Source: Natronoarchaeum rubrum
Lineage (GTDB): Archaea > Halobacteriota > Halobacteria > Halobacteriales > Natronoarchaeaceae
Length of the DNA stretch: 64,000 bases
Reading direction: 5' to 3'
NCBI RefSeq assembly: GCF_024494695.1
Contig: NZ_JANHDP010000005.1
Span: 186,001 to 250,000, forward strand
The position numbers and the translations under genes were made by a program. The notes under the pieces were generated by a model, which worked only from the letters and a program-made list of their open reading frames with translations, did no database searches and was not told where the DNA came from. Of this stretch, positions 35,341 through 45,085 are shown in pieces. Each line of letters begins with the position of its first letter. Within the stretch, counting starts at the first letter, position 1.

Positions 35341-36384
35341 CTACATCTCGAGTCCGCTCGTTTCGGTCTCTTGGGTCTCCTCGCCCGCGGTCTGTTGGGC
35401 GGTTTCGCCGACGTTCTCGATATCGCCGAGCACGTCGTCGACCATCGACCCGACCTCGTGGTCAGCGGTGTTGTCGACAGCCTCCTCGATACCGCCGACG
35501 CCGGCAAGCTGTGTCGTCAGTTCCCCCATGTTATCCACGATGTTCATCGCCTCGTCGGGGAACGACTGCTCTTGGAGGGCTTTCGTTCGGACCTGTTCTT
35601 GCTTGTTCGACAGTGTGGTTCTGGCCGATTTCAGCATCTCGATGTTGTCTGCCAGCCGGTCAGCGCCGGTCTCTACCTTCTTCGCGAGATTCTCGCGGTC
35701 GGCCTCTTTCATCTTTTTGTGATAGACGAGTTTGCGCTTGAGCTGCTGAAACCGCTCGCGTTCCTCCTCAGTGAGCTTGGAAGGGTCCTCGGGGACGCCC
35801 GCTCCGTCTCCGAGACTTTTGAGCTCCTGTGCGGTCTCCTCGAGGTACTCGTCGATCTGCCCCGAGTCCTGCTCGATACCGTCCATCCGGTCTTCGAGCT
35901 TCTCTTTCGCGCTGTCGACTCGGTCGATCGTTTCGGAGATTTTTTCGACGCAAGCATCGATCGCAGCAGCCCAGTTGAGAATCATCCGCCCGTTGATCTC
36001 GTCGGGGTCGTCGCTGGGGTTGCGAAGGAGCACGACCTGTCCGCCCTGACGTTCGAGGATGTTTTCTGAAGCGAAAAACTCGATCAACGCTTCGGCCTGC
36101 TGTTCGCTGGTAACGATCTCGCCTTGGTCGTCGCTAGCCGCAGCGAGTGTCTCGATCGCCTCCCGACGATCGATCCGGCCGTTGCCCTCCTTAAGTTCCA
36201 TCGAGCCGAGCAGATCGGTTTTGATGATCGCTCGAATGGCTCGTTCCCACTCCCCATCGACATCGTCTCCTTCGACCCATTGAGCATCGAGGCGAACCGG
36301 ATCGTCAGTCTGATTCAATGGATCGGCGATTACGTACTCCTGTCCGTCGCTTTCGATTCGTTCGAATTCGTATTTTTGAGGCAT
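35341..36384 (-). CDS. ESCRT-III-like (Snf7/CdvB-like) helical protein with N-terminal winged helix
   Basis: The 347-residue product has a wHTH-like N-domain (about 30-120: RREAIETL, ALIEFFASENILERQGGQVVLL). Long basic-to-acidic helices follow from about 135 to 280; the stretch LKRKLVYHKKMKEADRENLA resembles the lysine-rich hairpin of ESCRT-III (compare ALKRKKRYEKQL in Snf7). Next come a DEAMNIVDNMGELTTQL helix, the pattern VGSMVDDVLGDIENVGE (compare VDDLMDEI in Vps2/Snf7) and an acidic tail ending SGLEM. The adjacent Vps4-like ATPase supports the call. Classic ESCRT-III is rare or absent in haloarchaea, so this is an inference requiring structural comparison. Confidence 0.6.
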   Translation of the reverse strand: MPQKYEFERIESDGQEYVIADPLNQTDDPVRLDAQWVEGDDVDGEWERAIRAIIKTDLLGSMELKEGNGRIDRREAIETLAAASDDQGEIVTSEQQAEALIEFFASENILERQGGQVVLLRNPSDDPDEINGRMILNWAAAIDACVEKISETIDRVDSAKEKLEDRMDGIEQDSGQIDEYLEETAQELKSLGDGAGVPEDPSKLTEEERERFQQLKRKLVYHKKMKEADRENLAKKVETGADRLADNIEMLKSARTTLSNKQEQVRTKALQEQSFPDEAMNIVDNMGELTTQLAGVGGIEEAVDNTADHEVGSMVDDVLGDIENVGETAQQTAGEETQETETSGLEM

Positions 36385-36397
36385 TGTTGATACCGTG

Positions 36398-37516
36398 TTA
36401 CTCGGCCATTCCGCCGAACTCCTCTTCGTTCACAAGCGTTCTGTACTGCTCTCGGACGGCGTCCCGGACGTGCTCGTTCACCGACTCCGCGCTGCTCACT
36501 CGCAGCTCCTCGAAATGCTCTTCGCCCAGCTCGACCCATTCTGGTAGCGTACCCGGAAGCTGGTTTGCGTCGGCTTTCACTTCCGTGAGGATCCGCTGTG
36601 CGTGGTCCTCGGTAACAGCTGCGAACGGCTCGGACGCTTCTACCATCTCGCGGCCCACGTTGAGCCCGAGTTGCTCGACCAGAGTCTCTCGGACGCCGTC
36701 GATGATTTCACGCCGAACGCTGCGGGCCTCCGAAAGCACGTCGAACTGGCGTGTGATCTCGTTTTCGACAACCTGCTCGAATTCGCCCACGCGAAGGATG
36801 TAGCTCGACTCCTCGAACTCCGATTCGACGGCGTTTTCGATTTCGCCGGCGAGGTACTGGGCGTACTCGTCGATCGCTTCCTCGACGAGATACTCGCCAT
36901 CGAGGTCGACGATGTATCCCTCACGGTCGAGATACCGTATCACGTCGGACGTCGCAGCGACATCGATCACGCTCTCTAGGTCGGCGTGGGCGATCTTCCC
37001 GTTCGAGGCTTCGCGGGCGAGCCGCGAGTCCAATCCCACGTCGTCGGCGTGTTCTTTGAGCTGCGGTCCGATCGTGTAGTAGTCGCGTTTCCCGGCCGTG
37101 ATCCGCCTGATGTAATCTCGCTCGGCGAGTTCGTCGACGAAGAACTCGAGATCGTCGATCGCGAGCGAGAACCGGGATCGGAGTGTCTCGCCCGTGACGA
37201 CGAGACGCTGTCCGAACAGGTTTGTCAGCTCGCCGGTGATTTTCATGTTTCCTTTCACGCCGAACGGATCGACGTAGAAGACGCCGTCGCGGATCTGTTC
37301 CAGGTCGACGAACTCGTCCGAGGTCATCTCAGTGAGCGCCTCGCGCATATCGCTCGAACTCAAGGATCGTGCGTTGAGTAGGCCAATATCAGCACTCTCA
37401 TACCCGGACTTGAGCTCCTTTTTGTGGTCTGCGACGTAGACAAACCCGTAGTTGTCCTGAGCAATGTCTCGGCAGACATCCTCAAGGATATCCGTATCGA
37501 TCGGCAGGAGAGTCAT
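36398..37516 (-). CDS. Tandem winged-helix protein, first gene of the minus-strand train
   Basis: The 372-residue product starts MTLLPIDTDILEDVCRDIAQ and contains several helix-helix-strand-strand units typical of winged helices (REALTEMTSDEFVDLEQIRD with FYVDP; ELAERDYIRRITAGKRDYYTIG; VIRYLDREGYIVDLDGEYLVE), then a helical half (210-372). Such tandem winged helices are found in ESCRT-II-type adaptors and in transcription factors; no DNA-binding specificity can be read here. Because it leads the train of ESCRT-III-like and AAA genes, an adaptor role is preferred (inferred). Confidence 0.62.
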   Translation of the reverse strand: MTLLPIDTDILEDVCRDIAQDNYGFVYVADHKKELKSGYESADIGLLNARSLSSSDMREALTEMTSDEFVDLEQIRDGVFYVDPFGVKGNMKITGELTNLFGQRLVVTGETLRSRFSLAIDDLEFFVDELAERDYIRRITAGKRDYYTIGPQLKEHADDVGLDSRLAREASNGKIAHADLESVIDVAATSDVIRYLDREGYIVDLDGEYLVEEAIDEYAQYLAGEIENAVESEFEESSYILRVGEFEQVVENEITRQFDVLSEARSVRREIIDGVRETLVEQLGLNVGREMVEASEPFAAVTEDHAQRILTEVKADANQLPGTLPEWVELGEEHFEELRVSSAESVNEHVRDAVREQYRTLVNEEEFGGMAE

Positions 37517-37538
37517 TGTAAAGGAAATTATATTCTCG

Positions 37539-37548
37539 CATACTAAAC
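37539..37548 (-). promoter_or_regulatory. Promoter of the minus-strand train
   Basis: On the minus strand GTTTAGTATG lies about 27 nt before the ATG at 37516, in an AT-rich patch (37517-37555) that contrasts with its GC-rich surroundings. One promoter could serve the six closely spaced genes to 29284. Confidence 0.4.
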
Positions 37549-37659
37549 CTTGTGCTCGCACTACTGGTTGCGTGCGGGAAGACACAAATCAAACTCTGCA
37601 TAGTTTCACAGTGAAGATTCAAGATACTAATCTAGATACTCTATCAAATGACTTGGGTA

Positions 37660-37875
37660 ACGATATCGGTAGGCGTGAACAGCGACACGTCGTCTCGCTC
37701 TGCCGCCACCTGTGTAACCCCTCGGAGACCCCAGAACGGCAGAAACAGCAGTAGCGATCCTCACGAGTCGCACCGTCCGGTGACCACTGGATCTGTGCTG
37801 TACTCCGCTCGAGGTCGGCCGAATCGCCTTCGGTCATCTCCCGGCTGGTGTACTTACACTCTTCGACGACGAGTC
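37660..37875 (-). pseudogene. 3' remnant of a DUF234-type ATPase
   Basis: About 215 bp match the 3' end of the ATPase gene at 8438-9820 (ECKYTSREMTEGDSADLERS against ECKYTTREMTEGDLADLERS; QIQWSPD, CCFCRSG). A one-base deletion around 37711 shifts the final frame, and everything upstream of the ECK motif is missing. It lies at the right edge of the tubulin/ESCRT-like block, in the same orientation as the intact gene. The rest of 37517-37982 holds the promoter noted above and nothing else that I recognise. Confidence 0.85.
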
Positions 37876-37982
37876 TCTCTACCCCGGGGAACCGAGGTGG
37901 TTGTGCCCTTGTCGAACCGCACTTCCCCACTACCGCCGCACACAACGACGCTTACAAACCCCGGCCGCACCTACCACGGCGT

Positions 37983-38600
37983 ATGACCGCGACCGACATT
38001 CTCGACGACGTCCGCGACGACAACGAGACCGCTCTGTCCCGGCTTGGCTCCTCGAAGGCGCTGTACGCGATCACCGGCGGCGAGATGGAGAGCGAGACCG
38101 TACTCACCGCCGCGGCGGACCGCGCCCACGCCGCCAGCGAGACGTTCGCCGCGTGGGTCCCCGAGGAAGACGACGACGACGCGACCGAGTACTACGACGC
38201 CGCGGCCCAACTCACCGCGGACCACTACGAGCAGGTCCTCGGCAAGCTCGATGACCACGACCCCGCCGACGTGCCGGCGATCCAGACGCAACTGCGCGAC
38301 GCCGACGACACCGCGGCTCGCCTCGGCGGCCTGCTCGGGCACACGCTCGTCGCCAGCAAGCTCGTCGAACAGTTCACCGGCTTCTTCGTCGGCGACGCCG
38401 ATCCCCAGACTGCATCACTCTTCCGCGGGTACGGCGGCGACGTCGAGGACCTTCGCGAAGACGTGCTCGACTTGATCGACGACCTCGACGCCGACGACGA
38501 CGCAGTCGCGGCCGCTGCGACGGACGCGATCCAGGCCGCCTACGAGTCCTACACCGATCGCCTGGAGGATATGGGCGTCAACCCCAAGCCGGTCTGCTAA
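37983..38600 (+). CDS. Conserved haloarchaeal helical protein
   Basis: The 205-residue product starts MTATDILDDVRDDNETALSRLG at the ATG at 37983; a longer frame to 37848 overlaps the ATPase remnant and is rejected. It is acidic, all-helical and without TM, with repeated helix pairs (LGSSKALYAITGGEMES, AAADRAHAASETFAAW, LGHTLVASKLVEQFTGFF). Relatives in haloarchaea have been labelled rubrerythrin-like or antitermination-related, but no metal-ligand ExxH pattern is convincing here. Function unknown. Confidence 0.65.
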   Translation: MTATDILDDVRDDNETALSRLGSSKALYAITGGEMESETVLTAAADRAHAASETFAAWVPEEDDDDATEYYDAAAQLTADHYEQVLGKLDDHDPADVPAIQTQLRDADDTAARLGGLLGHTLVASKLVEQFTGFFVGDADPQTASLFRGYGGDVEDLREDVLDLIDDLDADDDAVAAAATDAIQAAYESYTDRLEDMGVNPKPVC

Positions 38601-38702
38601 CGGACGGACGACGACTGTCGGCCATCATCCCGACCGAACCCTGTCAGCCACGGGGTTGGACGGCACCGGAGTTTAAGCGAGTGGCTACCGATTGCAACGA
38701 CA

Positions 38703-38993
38703 ATGGGTACCCTTCGCCGCGTCGCGCTCGACATCCTCAAACCGCACGATCCGTCACTGCTGGAGTTCGCAGAGCGCATCTCCTCGGTGGAGAACGTCGA
38801 CGGCGTCTCGGCGTCGCTGATCGAACTCGATCAGGAGGTCCAGAACGTCAAGCTCACGATCGAGGGCGAGGACTTGCGTTACGAGGCAATCGAGACAGCG
38901 GTCGGCGAACTCGGCGGCACCGTCCACTCGGTCGATCAGGCAGCCTACGGGGAGTACGTCGTCGAAGATCGACCCACCCCGCAGGACGACTGA
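38703..38993 (+). CDS. DUF211 family protein
   Basis: A 96-residue ferredoxin-fold-like protein, characteristic of DUF211 (RRVALDILKPHDPSLLEFA at the N-terminus; GGTVHSVDQAAYGEY near the end). The family is archaeal; it forms oligomers and often sits beside VIT1/CCC1-like transporters, as here, where the next gene begins 5 nt after its stop. Possibly a regulator or metal/nucleotide sensor for the transporter. Confidence 0.85.
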   Translation: MGTLRRVALDILKPHDPSLLEFAERISSVENVDGVSASLIELDQEVQNVKLTIEGEDLRYEAIETAVGELGGTVHSVDQAAYGEYVVEDRPTPQDD

Positions 38994-38998
38994 CAACC

Positions 38999-39580
38999 GT
39001 GTCTTCGACGCGCCGTCTCCTGCGATCGCTGCTCGGTCGGGAAGACGTTCGCTCGATATCGCGCCGGTACTTCGTCTCGAACGGGTTCGACGGCACGCTG
39101 ACGAGCATCGGGGTGATCGTCGGCGCGGTCCTCTCGGGAGTGTCCGAGGGGGTCACGGTGGTCACGATCGGCCTCGGCGCCGCGGTCGGGCTGGGAACGT
39201 CCGCGGTCTGGAGCGTCTGGGAGATCGAACGCGCCGAGACGAGAGCCGAGATCCTGCGGATCGAGGAGGCGATGCTCACCGACCTCGACGACACCCGCGT
39301 GCAGCGCGAGCAGCGCGGCGCACGCGTGATCCACGCGACGGCGAGCGGCCTCGGCCCGTTGATCGGCGTCCTCGTCCCGCTCGCGCCGTTTCTCTTCGAG
39401 GGAACCGTCTTCTCGATGGCGGAGGCGGGCGTCGTCGGCGTCGGTCTCGGGATCGCCGTCCTCGCCGTCTTCGGCGCCTACATGGGATCGATATCGGGAC
39501 AGCGCTGGTACGTGTCGGCGCTCCGGATGGGCCTCGCCGGCCTGGTCGTCGCCGTGATCAATCTCTTTTTGCCCGGCTAA
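38999..39580 (+). CDS. VIT1/CCC1-like (TIGR00267-type) membrane transporter
   Basis: The 193-residue product, from a GTG at 38999 just behind the DUF211 stop, has about five TM segments. An N-terminal VSNGFDGTLTSIGVIVGAVLSG motif (TM1 with Asp/Gly) and a cytoplasmic charged loop (EIERAETRAEILRIEEAMLTDL) fit VIT1/CCC1 proteins, which move Fe2+/Mn2+ across membranes. The typical metal-binding Glu cluster between TM2 and TM3 is partly present. Start choice is supported by tight spacing; a long upstream frame overlaps DUF211. Confidence 0.75.
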   Translation: MSSTRRLLRSLLGREDVRSISRRYFVSNGFDGTLTSIGVIVGAVLSGVSEGVTVVTIGLGAAVGLGTSAVWSVWEIERAETRAEILRIEEAMLTDLDDTRVQREQRGARVIHATASGLGPLIGVLVPLAPFLFEGTVFSMAEAGVVGVGLGIAVLAVFGAYMGSISGQRWYVSALRMGLAGLVVAVINLFLPG

Positions 39581-39598
39581 CGGTCGGCGTGGTGACGA

Positions 39599-40495
39599 TC
39601 ACGATCGTCGCTGCGCGACGAGAACCGGCACGTCGACGGTCCGGAGCACGGTCGATGCGACGCTCCCGAGCAGCTGGCGCTTGAGCGTCGACCGGCCCTG
39701 CGATCCCATCACCACGAGATCGATTCCGTTTTCCGCCACGTACTCGACGATGCCGTCGGCAGCGCCTCTGTGAGAGGTCGTCCGTTCGACGGCGGTTCGT
39801 ATCGGAACGTCGGGCGCGGTGGCGTCTATCTCGGCCGCGACCCTGTCGACGGTGTCGCGGCCGCGTTCCTCGAGTCGGTCGACGAACTCGCTCTCGAGCC
39901 CGCCGACGTCGAACGCGCCGCCCGCGCCCTGGAGGTCGACGACGTTCAGTACGTGGACGCTCGCCCCGTAGTTCGCTGCGAGCGCCGCCGCGTGCGGGGT
40001 TGCTCTGTCCGCGGGATCGCTGCCGTCCGTCGCGAGGAGGACGCGCGAGAACGAGTCGTCGCTCTCGGGATCGCGGTCGTCATCCGGCACGACGAACACC
40101 GGCACGTCGCCCCGGGAGAGCACCTGTTCGGTGACGCCGCCGAGCAGCCGCCTGCCTACGCCCGTCATCCCCTGTCGTCCCACGACGACGAGATCGGCGT
40201 CCCGCTCGGCCGCGTACTCGCTGATCTCGGCGGCGGGATTTCCCTCGGTCAGCGTCGTCGTGACGTGCTGTCCACGCTCCGACGCGAGGCTCTCGACGCT
40301 CTCTAGCGCCGCCTCACCGCGCTCTCGTAGCCGTCGTTTCTCGTCGCTCGTCCGAGTGAGTGCAAGCGCCTTGCGATCGACGACGTGGAGGACCTCGGCG
40401 GTCGCGTCGTGGGTCTGGGCGAGTTCGAGGCCGCGCTTCGCCGCCCGTTCGGCGTCGTCGCTTCCGTCGACGGGAAGCAGGATGCGCTCGTACAC
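39599..40495 (-). CDS. Universal stress protein, two UspA domains
   Basis: The 298-residue product begins (GTG at 40495) VYERILLPVDGSDDAERA. Each half has the UspA fold: domain 1 to about 145 with GRQGMTGVGRRLLGG, domain 2 to the end with FSRVLLATDGSDPA and a clear ATP-binding G-x2-G-x9-G-S (GSQGRSTLKRQLLGS). Domain 1's last Ser/Thr position is shifted, so ATP may bind mainly to domain 2. Cytoplasmic; role in stress or energy sensing. Confidence 0.88.
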   Translation of the reverse strand: MYERILLPVDGSDDAERAAKRGLELAQTHDATAEVLHVVDRKALALTRTSDEKRRLRERGEAALESVESLASERGQHVTTTLTEGNPAAEISEYAAERDADLVVVGRQGMTGVGRRLLGGVTEQVLSRGDVPVFVVPDDDRDPESDDSFSRVLLATDGSDPADRATPHAAALAANYGASVHVLNVVDLQGAGGAFDVGGLESEFVDRLEERGRDTVDRVAAEIDATAPDVPIRTAVERTTSHRGAADGIVEYVAENGIDLVVMGSQGRSTLKRQLLGSVASTVLRTVDVPVLVAQRRS

Positions 40496-40707
40496 GTTCT
40501 CACATAGGCGCCTCACGCTCTTCACCGTTTGGCGACGAGAGTCCTCCGAGCGCGCTCGACGCGGTCGTTCGGGACGATCGCGCTCGGAGGTGTCGATCCA
40601 GGTTCTGCACCCGCCGTACTGTCCCGCTCGCCCGATCGCTCGATTGACGGGACGAACGTCGACCACGAGAAACGCCTAAGACATTCCGTCCTCTACTGTG
40701 GGTCACG

Positions 40708-41313
40708 ATGATGGCCACGACACACGCGCTCTGGGGGATGGCGCTCGCGCTTCCCGTCCTCGCGATCGCCCCGGAGTTCGCTCCGGTCGCCTTCGGCGCC
40801 GGACTCGTCGGCGGCGTGTTTCCCGATCTCGATCTCTACGCCGGCCACCGGAAGACGCTCCACTATCCGGTGTACGGCGCACTCGCGGCCGTCCCGGCGG
40901 GCGTGCTCGCGATCGTCGCGCCGTCAACCCTGACTGTCGCACTCGCCGTCGGCCTTGCCGCTGCGGCGCTCCACGCGGCGACCGACGCCGCGGGCGGCGG
41001 TCTGGAGTTGCGGCCGTGGCGGGCCAGTTCGGAGCGGGCGGTGTACAGCCATCACCACGGGCGCTGGATTCCGCCCCGTCGGTGGATCCGCTACGACGGC
41101 GCTCCCGAAGACCTCGGACTCGCCGGCATCGCGGCGACGCCGCTGATCGTCGCGGGCGACGGGAGCACCGCCGCCGTCGCGGTCGCGCTGCTGGCGGCGT
41201 CGGCCGTCTACGTCCTGTTGCGAAAGCCCCTCGCGGCGCTCGCTGCGTACCTCGCCAGCCTGGTTCCGGCGTCCGTCCGCCCGTACGTGCCAGAGCGCTA
41301 TCGCGAAGCCTGA
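40708..41313 (+). CDS. YdjM/DUF457-type membrane protein
   Basis: The 201-residue product begins MMATTHALWGMAL (an ATG one codon later is equally possible). It has TM segments with the family's THxxxG motif near the N-terminus, GGVFPDLDLYAGHRKTLHY after the second TM, HAATDAAGGGLE, and SHHHGRW. These His/Asp residues are those expected for the predicted membrane metal hydrolase. The reaction is unproven. It is a distant relative of the protein at 3905-4411. Confidence 0.75.
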   Translation: MMATTHALWGMALALPVLAIAPEFAPVAFGAGLVGGVFPDLDLYAGHRKTLHYPVYGALAAVPAGVLAIVAPSTLTVALAVGLAAAALHAATDAAGGGLELRPWRASSERAVYSHHHGRWIPPRRWIRYDGAPEDLGLAGIAATPLIVAGDGSTAAVAVALLAASAVYVLLRKPLAALAAYLASLVPASVRPYVPERYREA

Positions 41314-41386
41314 CCCGACGTTCCCGATCCGTGAGGCTCTCGCCGAAACGGTCACCTCTATGTAGATCGACTGAACAGTATCGACC

Positions 41387-41944
41387 ATGGCATCGACCGA
41401 TCGCACGGCGAAACGCGGCATCCGGTACGCGCTGTTCACCGTGCTCCTCGTCGGTATCCGCCAGCGAGATCCGGGCGCCGTCGCGAACGCGGTCTTCGCC
41501 GCGATCGGCACCTGCGTCTCCGATTTCGTCGAACGCGCGTACGGCCTCGAACTCCGGCCGTGGCAGCACGTGTACGTCGATACCGCGATGATCACGCACG
41601 CCGTCGGCATGCTCGGCCCCTACGACGATACCCGGTGGTGGGACCACCTCACGCACACCCACTCCGCGACGATCCTCGGCGGCGCCGTCTTCGCGATCAG
41701 CCGCCGCAGGGGGCGCGATCCCCGCCCGCGCGTCATCGCCGTCGTCGCCTGCTTCGGCGTCCTGTGGGAACTCGTCGAGTACGCGATCCACCGCACGGCC
41801 AATCGGATCGGCGTCGAACCGGTGCTCGTGACGTACGGCAAGACCGACACCGCCCTCGATCTGCTGTTCGATCTCGTCGGCGCGGTGCTGGTTCTCGCCT
41901 TTGGCGATCGCGTGCTCGGTGAGCTTGCGACCGAGGACGCGTGA
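41387..41944 (+). CDS. YjdF/DUF2238-like membrane protein
   Basis: The 185-residue product has about five TM helices with the pattern WQHVYVDTAMITHAVG, WWDHLTHTHSATILGG, ELVEYAIHRTAN and TDTALDLLFDLVGA. His and Asp residues sit at membrane boundaries, and the motifs WDHLTH and DLLFDLVGA are typical of DUF2238. Function unknown. It probably forms an independent transcription unit 73 nt after the previous gene. Confidence 0.7.
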   Translation: MASTDRTAKRGIRYALFTVLLVGIRQRDPGAVANAVFAAIGTCVSDFVERAYGLELRPWQHVYVDTAMITHAVGMLGPYDDTRWWDHLTHTHSATILGGAVFAISRRRGRDPRPRVIAVVACFGVLWELVEYAIHRTANRIGVEPVLVTYGKTDTALDLLFDLVGAVLVLAFGDRVLGELATEDA

Positions 41945-41998
41945 TCCGCGCCGGTCTAGAAAGTGCTGTCGCGAACGCCCGTTCCGCTGTCCTCGATC

Positions 41999-42277
41999 CT
42001 AGACGCCCGGCAGGTCTTCGCGGAACTCCCGGATCTTCTCGCGTGCCGTTTCGACGTTCTCGCTGACCTCCTCGGTGGCGTCGTGGTCTGCCAGCACGTC
42101 GCGCAGGATCCCGTCCTCGCGCGCCAGACGCCCGTGGTCGGGCTTTCGCTCCTTGTCGGCCAGCGTCGCCAGCGCGTCCGAGCGCTCGTGGAGTCGCTCG
42201 CGTAGTTCGTCGGTCCCTGCGGCCTCGCTCGCGTCGCGGAGCGCGTCGCTTGCGTCGCCGAGTTTGTCGTGTGCCAT
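41999..42277 (-). CDS. Small conserved helical protein (haloarchaeal)
   Basis: A 92-residue acidic helical protein starting MAHDKLGDASDALRDASEAA, with a central ADKERKPDHGRLAREDGILRD stretch (conserved in haloarchaeal relatives from memory) and a coiled-coil C-terminus. No TM or known domain. Stand-alone gene. Confidence 0.62.
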   Translation of the reverse strand: MAHDKLGDASDALRDASEAAGTDELRERLHERSDALATLADKERKPDHGRLAREDGILRDVLADHDATEEVSENVETAREKIREFREDLPGV

Positions 42278-42337
42278 ATCTCCGAGTATCCACGCCCGAA
42301 TATAATAGCCGCCGGTTTCGGTCGTCGACCCGCCGTC

Positions 42338-42802
42338 TCAGACCGCCGTCGATTCGGCCTCGGCGCGCCGCGTCTGCACGACGCCGTAGATGCCGCCGGC
42401 CGCGATGATCGTGCCGCCGAGTATCACGAGGTACAGGCCGATCCCAGCCGAAACCTGAACCTCGCTCTGAAGTTCGGACGGAATGTCGCCGATGATCGAG
42501 ATCAGATCGTTGTACTTCATGACGCCGAAGCCCAGCACCGCGAGGCCCAGCACGGCGCTGACGGCGGCGTCGATCAGCTCCTCGTCGCGGTAGACGACGA
42601 GGATCGCGACGGCCAGCACCATCGCGAGAGTGATGAGTCCGTCGCCCTGGAAACCGTACTCGGTCGCCTCCGGCTCGATCGACGCGAGCGCGGCGACCGC
42701 CTCGTTGATGTCCCAGGAGATCCACGGTCCGAGACTGCCGACGATGCCGACGATCGCGCCGGCCAGCGTGACTTTGCTCCACTGCTGTTTGAGATCGAAC
42801 AT
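42338..42802 (-). CDS. Four-TM membrane protein
   Basis: The 154-residue product starts MFDLKQQWSKVTLAGAIVG and contains four hydrophobic helices (about 12-28, 54-72, 79-97, 118-140) with an exoplasmic loop (DIPSELQSEVQVSAG) before the last. No named family. An AT-rich promoter patch (42805-42840) precedes it. Confidence 0.62.
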   Translation of the reverse strand: MFDLKQQWSKVTLAGAIVGIVGSLGPWISWDINEAVAALASIEPEATEYGFQGDGLITLAMVLAVAILVVYRDEELIDAAVSAVLGLAVLGFGVMKYNDLISIIGDIPSELQSEVQVSAGIGLYLVILGGTIIAAGGIYGVVQTRRAEAESTAV

Positions 42803-42925
42803 AGAACACTACTATAATTTTCTTCGTATATAAGTTGCTAACTTACCTGCCGACAGGGTGTATAAATAGACGATTCATTCTGCGAGCGCGCCCGTAAAGT
42901 GCTTCGAGCACCTACGGAAGCGCAG

Positions 42926-44989
<2,064 letters not shown>

Positions 44990-45085
44990 CCGCCCGAGCG
45001 CCGCGTCACATTCGTTTTCCCCCACCGTTCGCTCCGCCGCAGAACTATAGTAAAAGTGATGTGACTGGTGACGAATCCGTCCCGC

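Noticed and set aside
11524..37516. Provirus or plasmid integration
   Set aside because: No integrase, capsid, terminase or plasmid replication gene is found within the block, and no tRNA gene lies at its edges.
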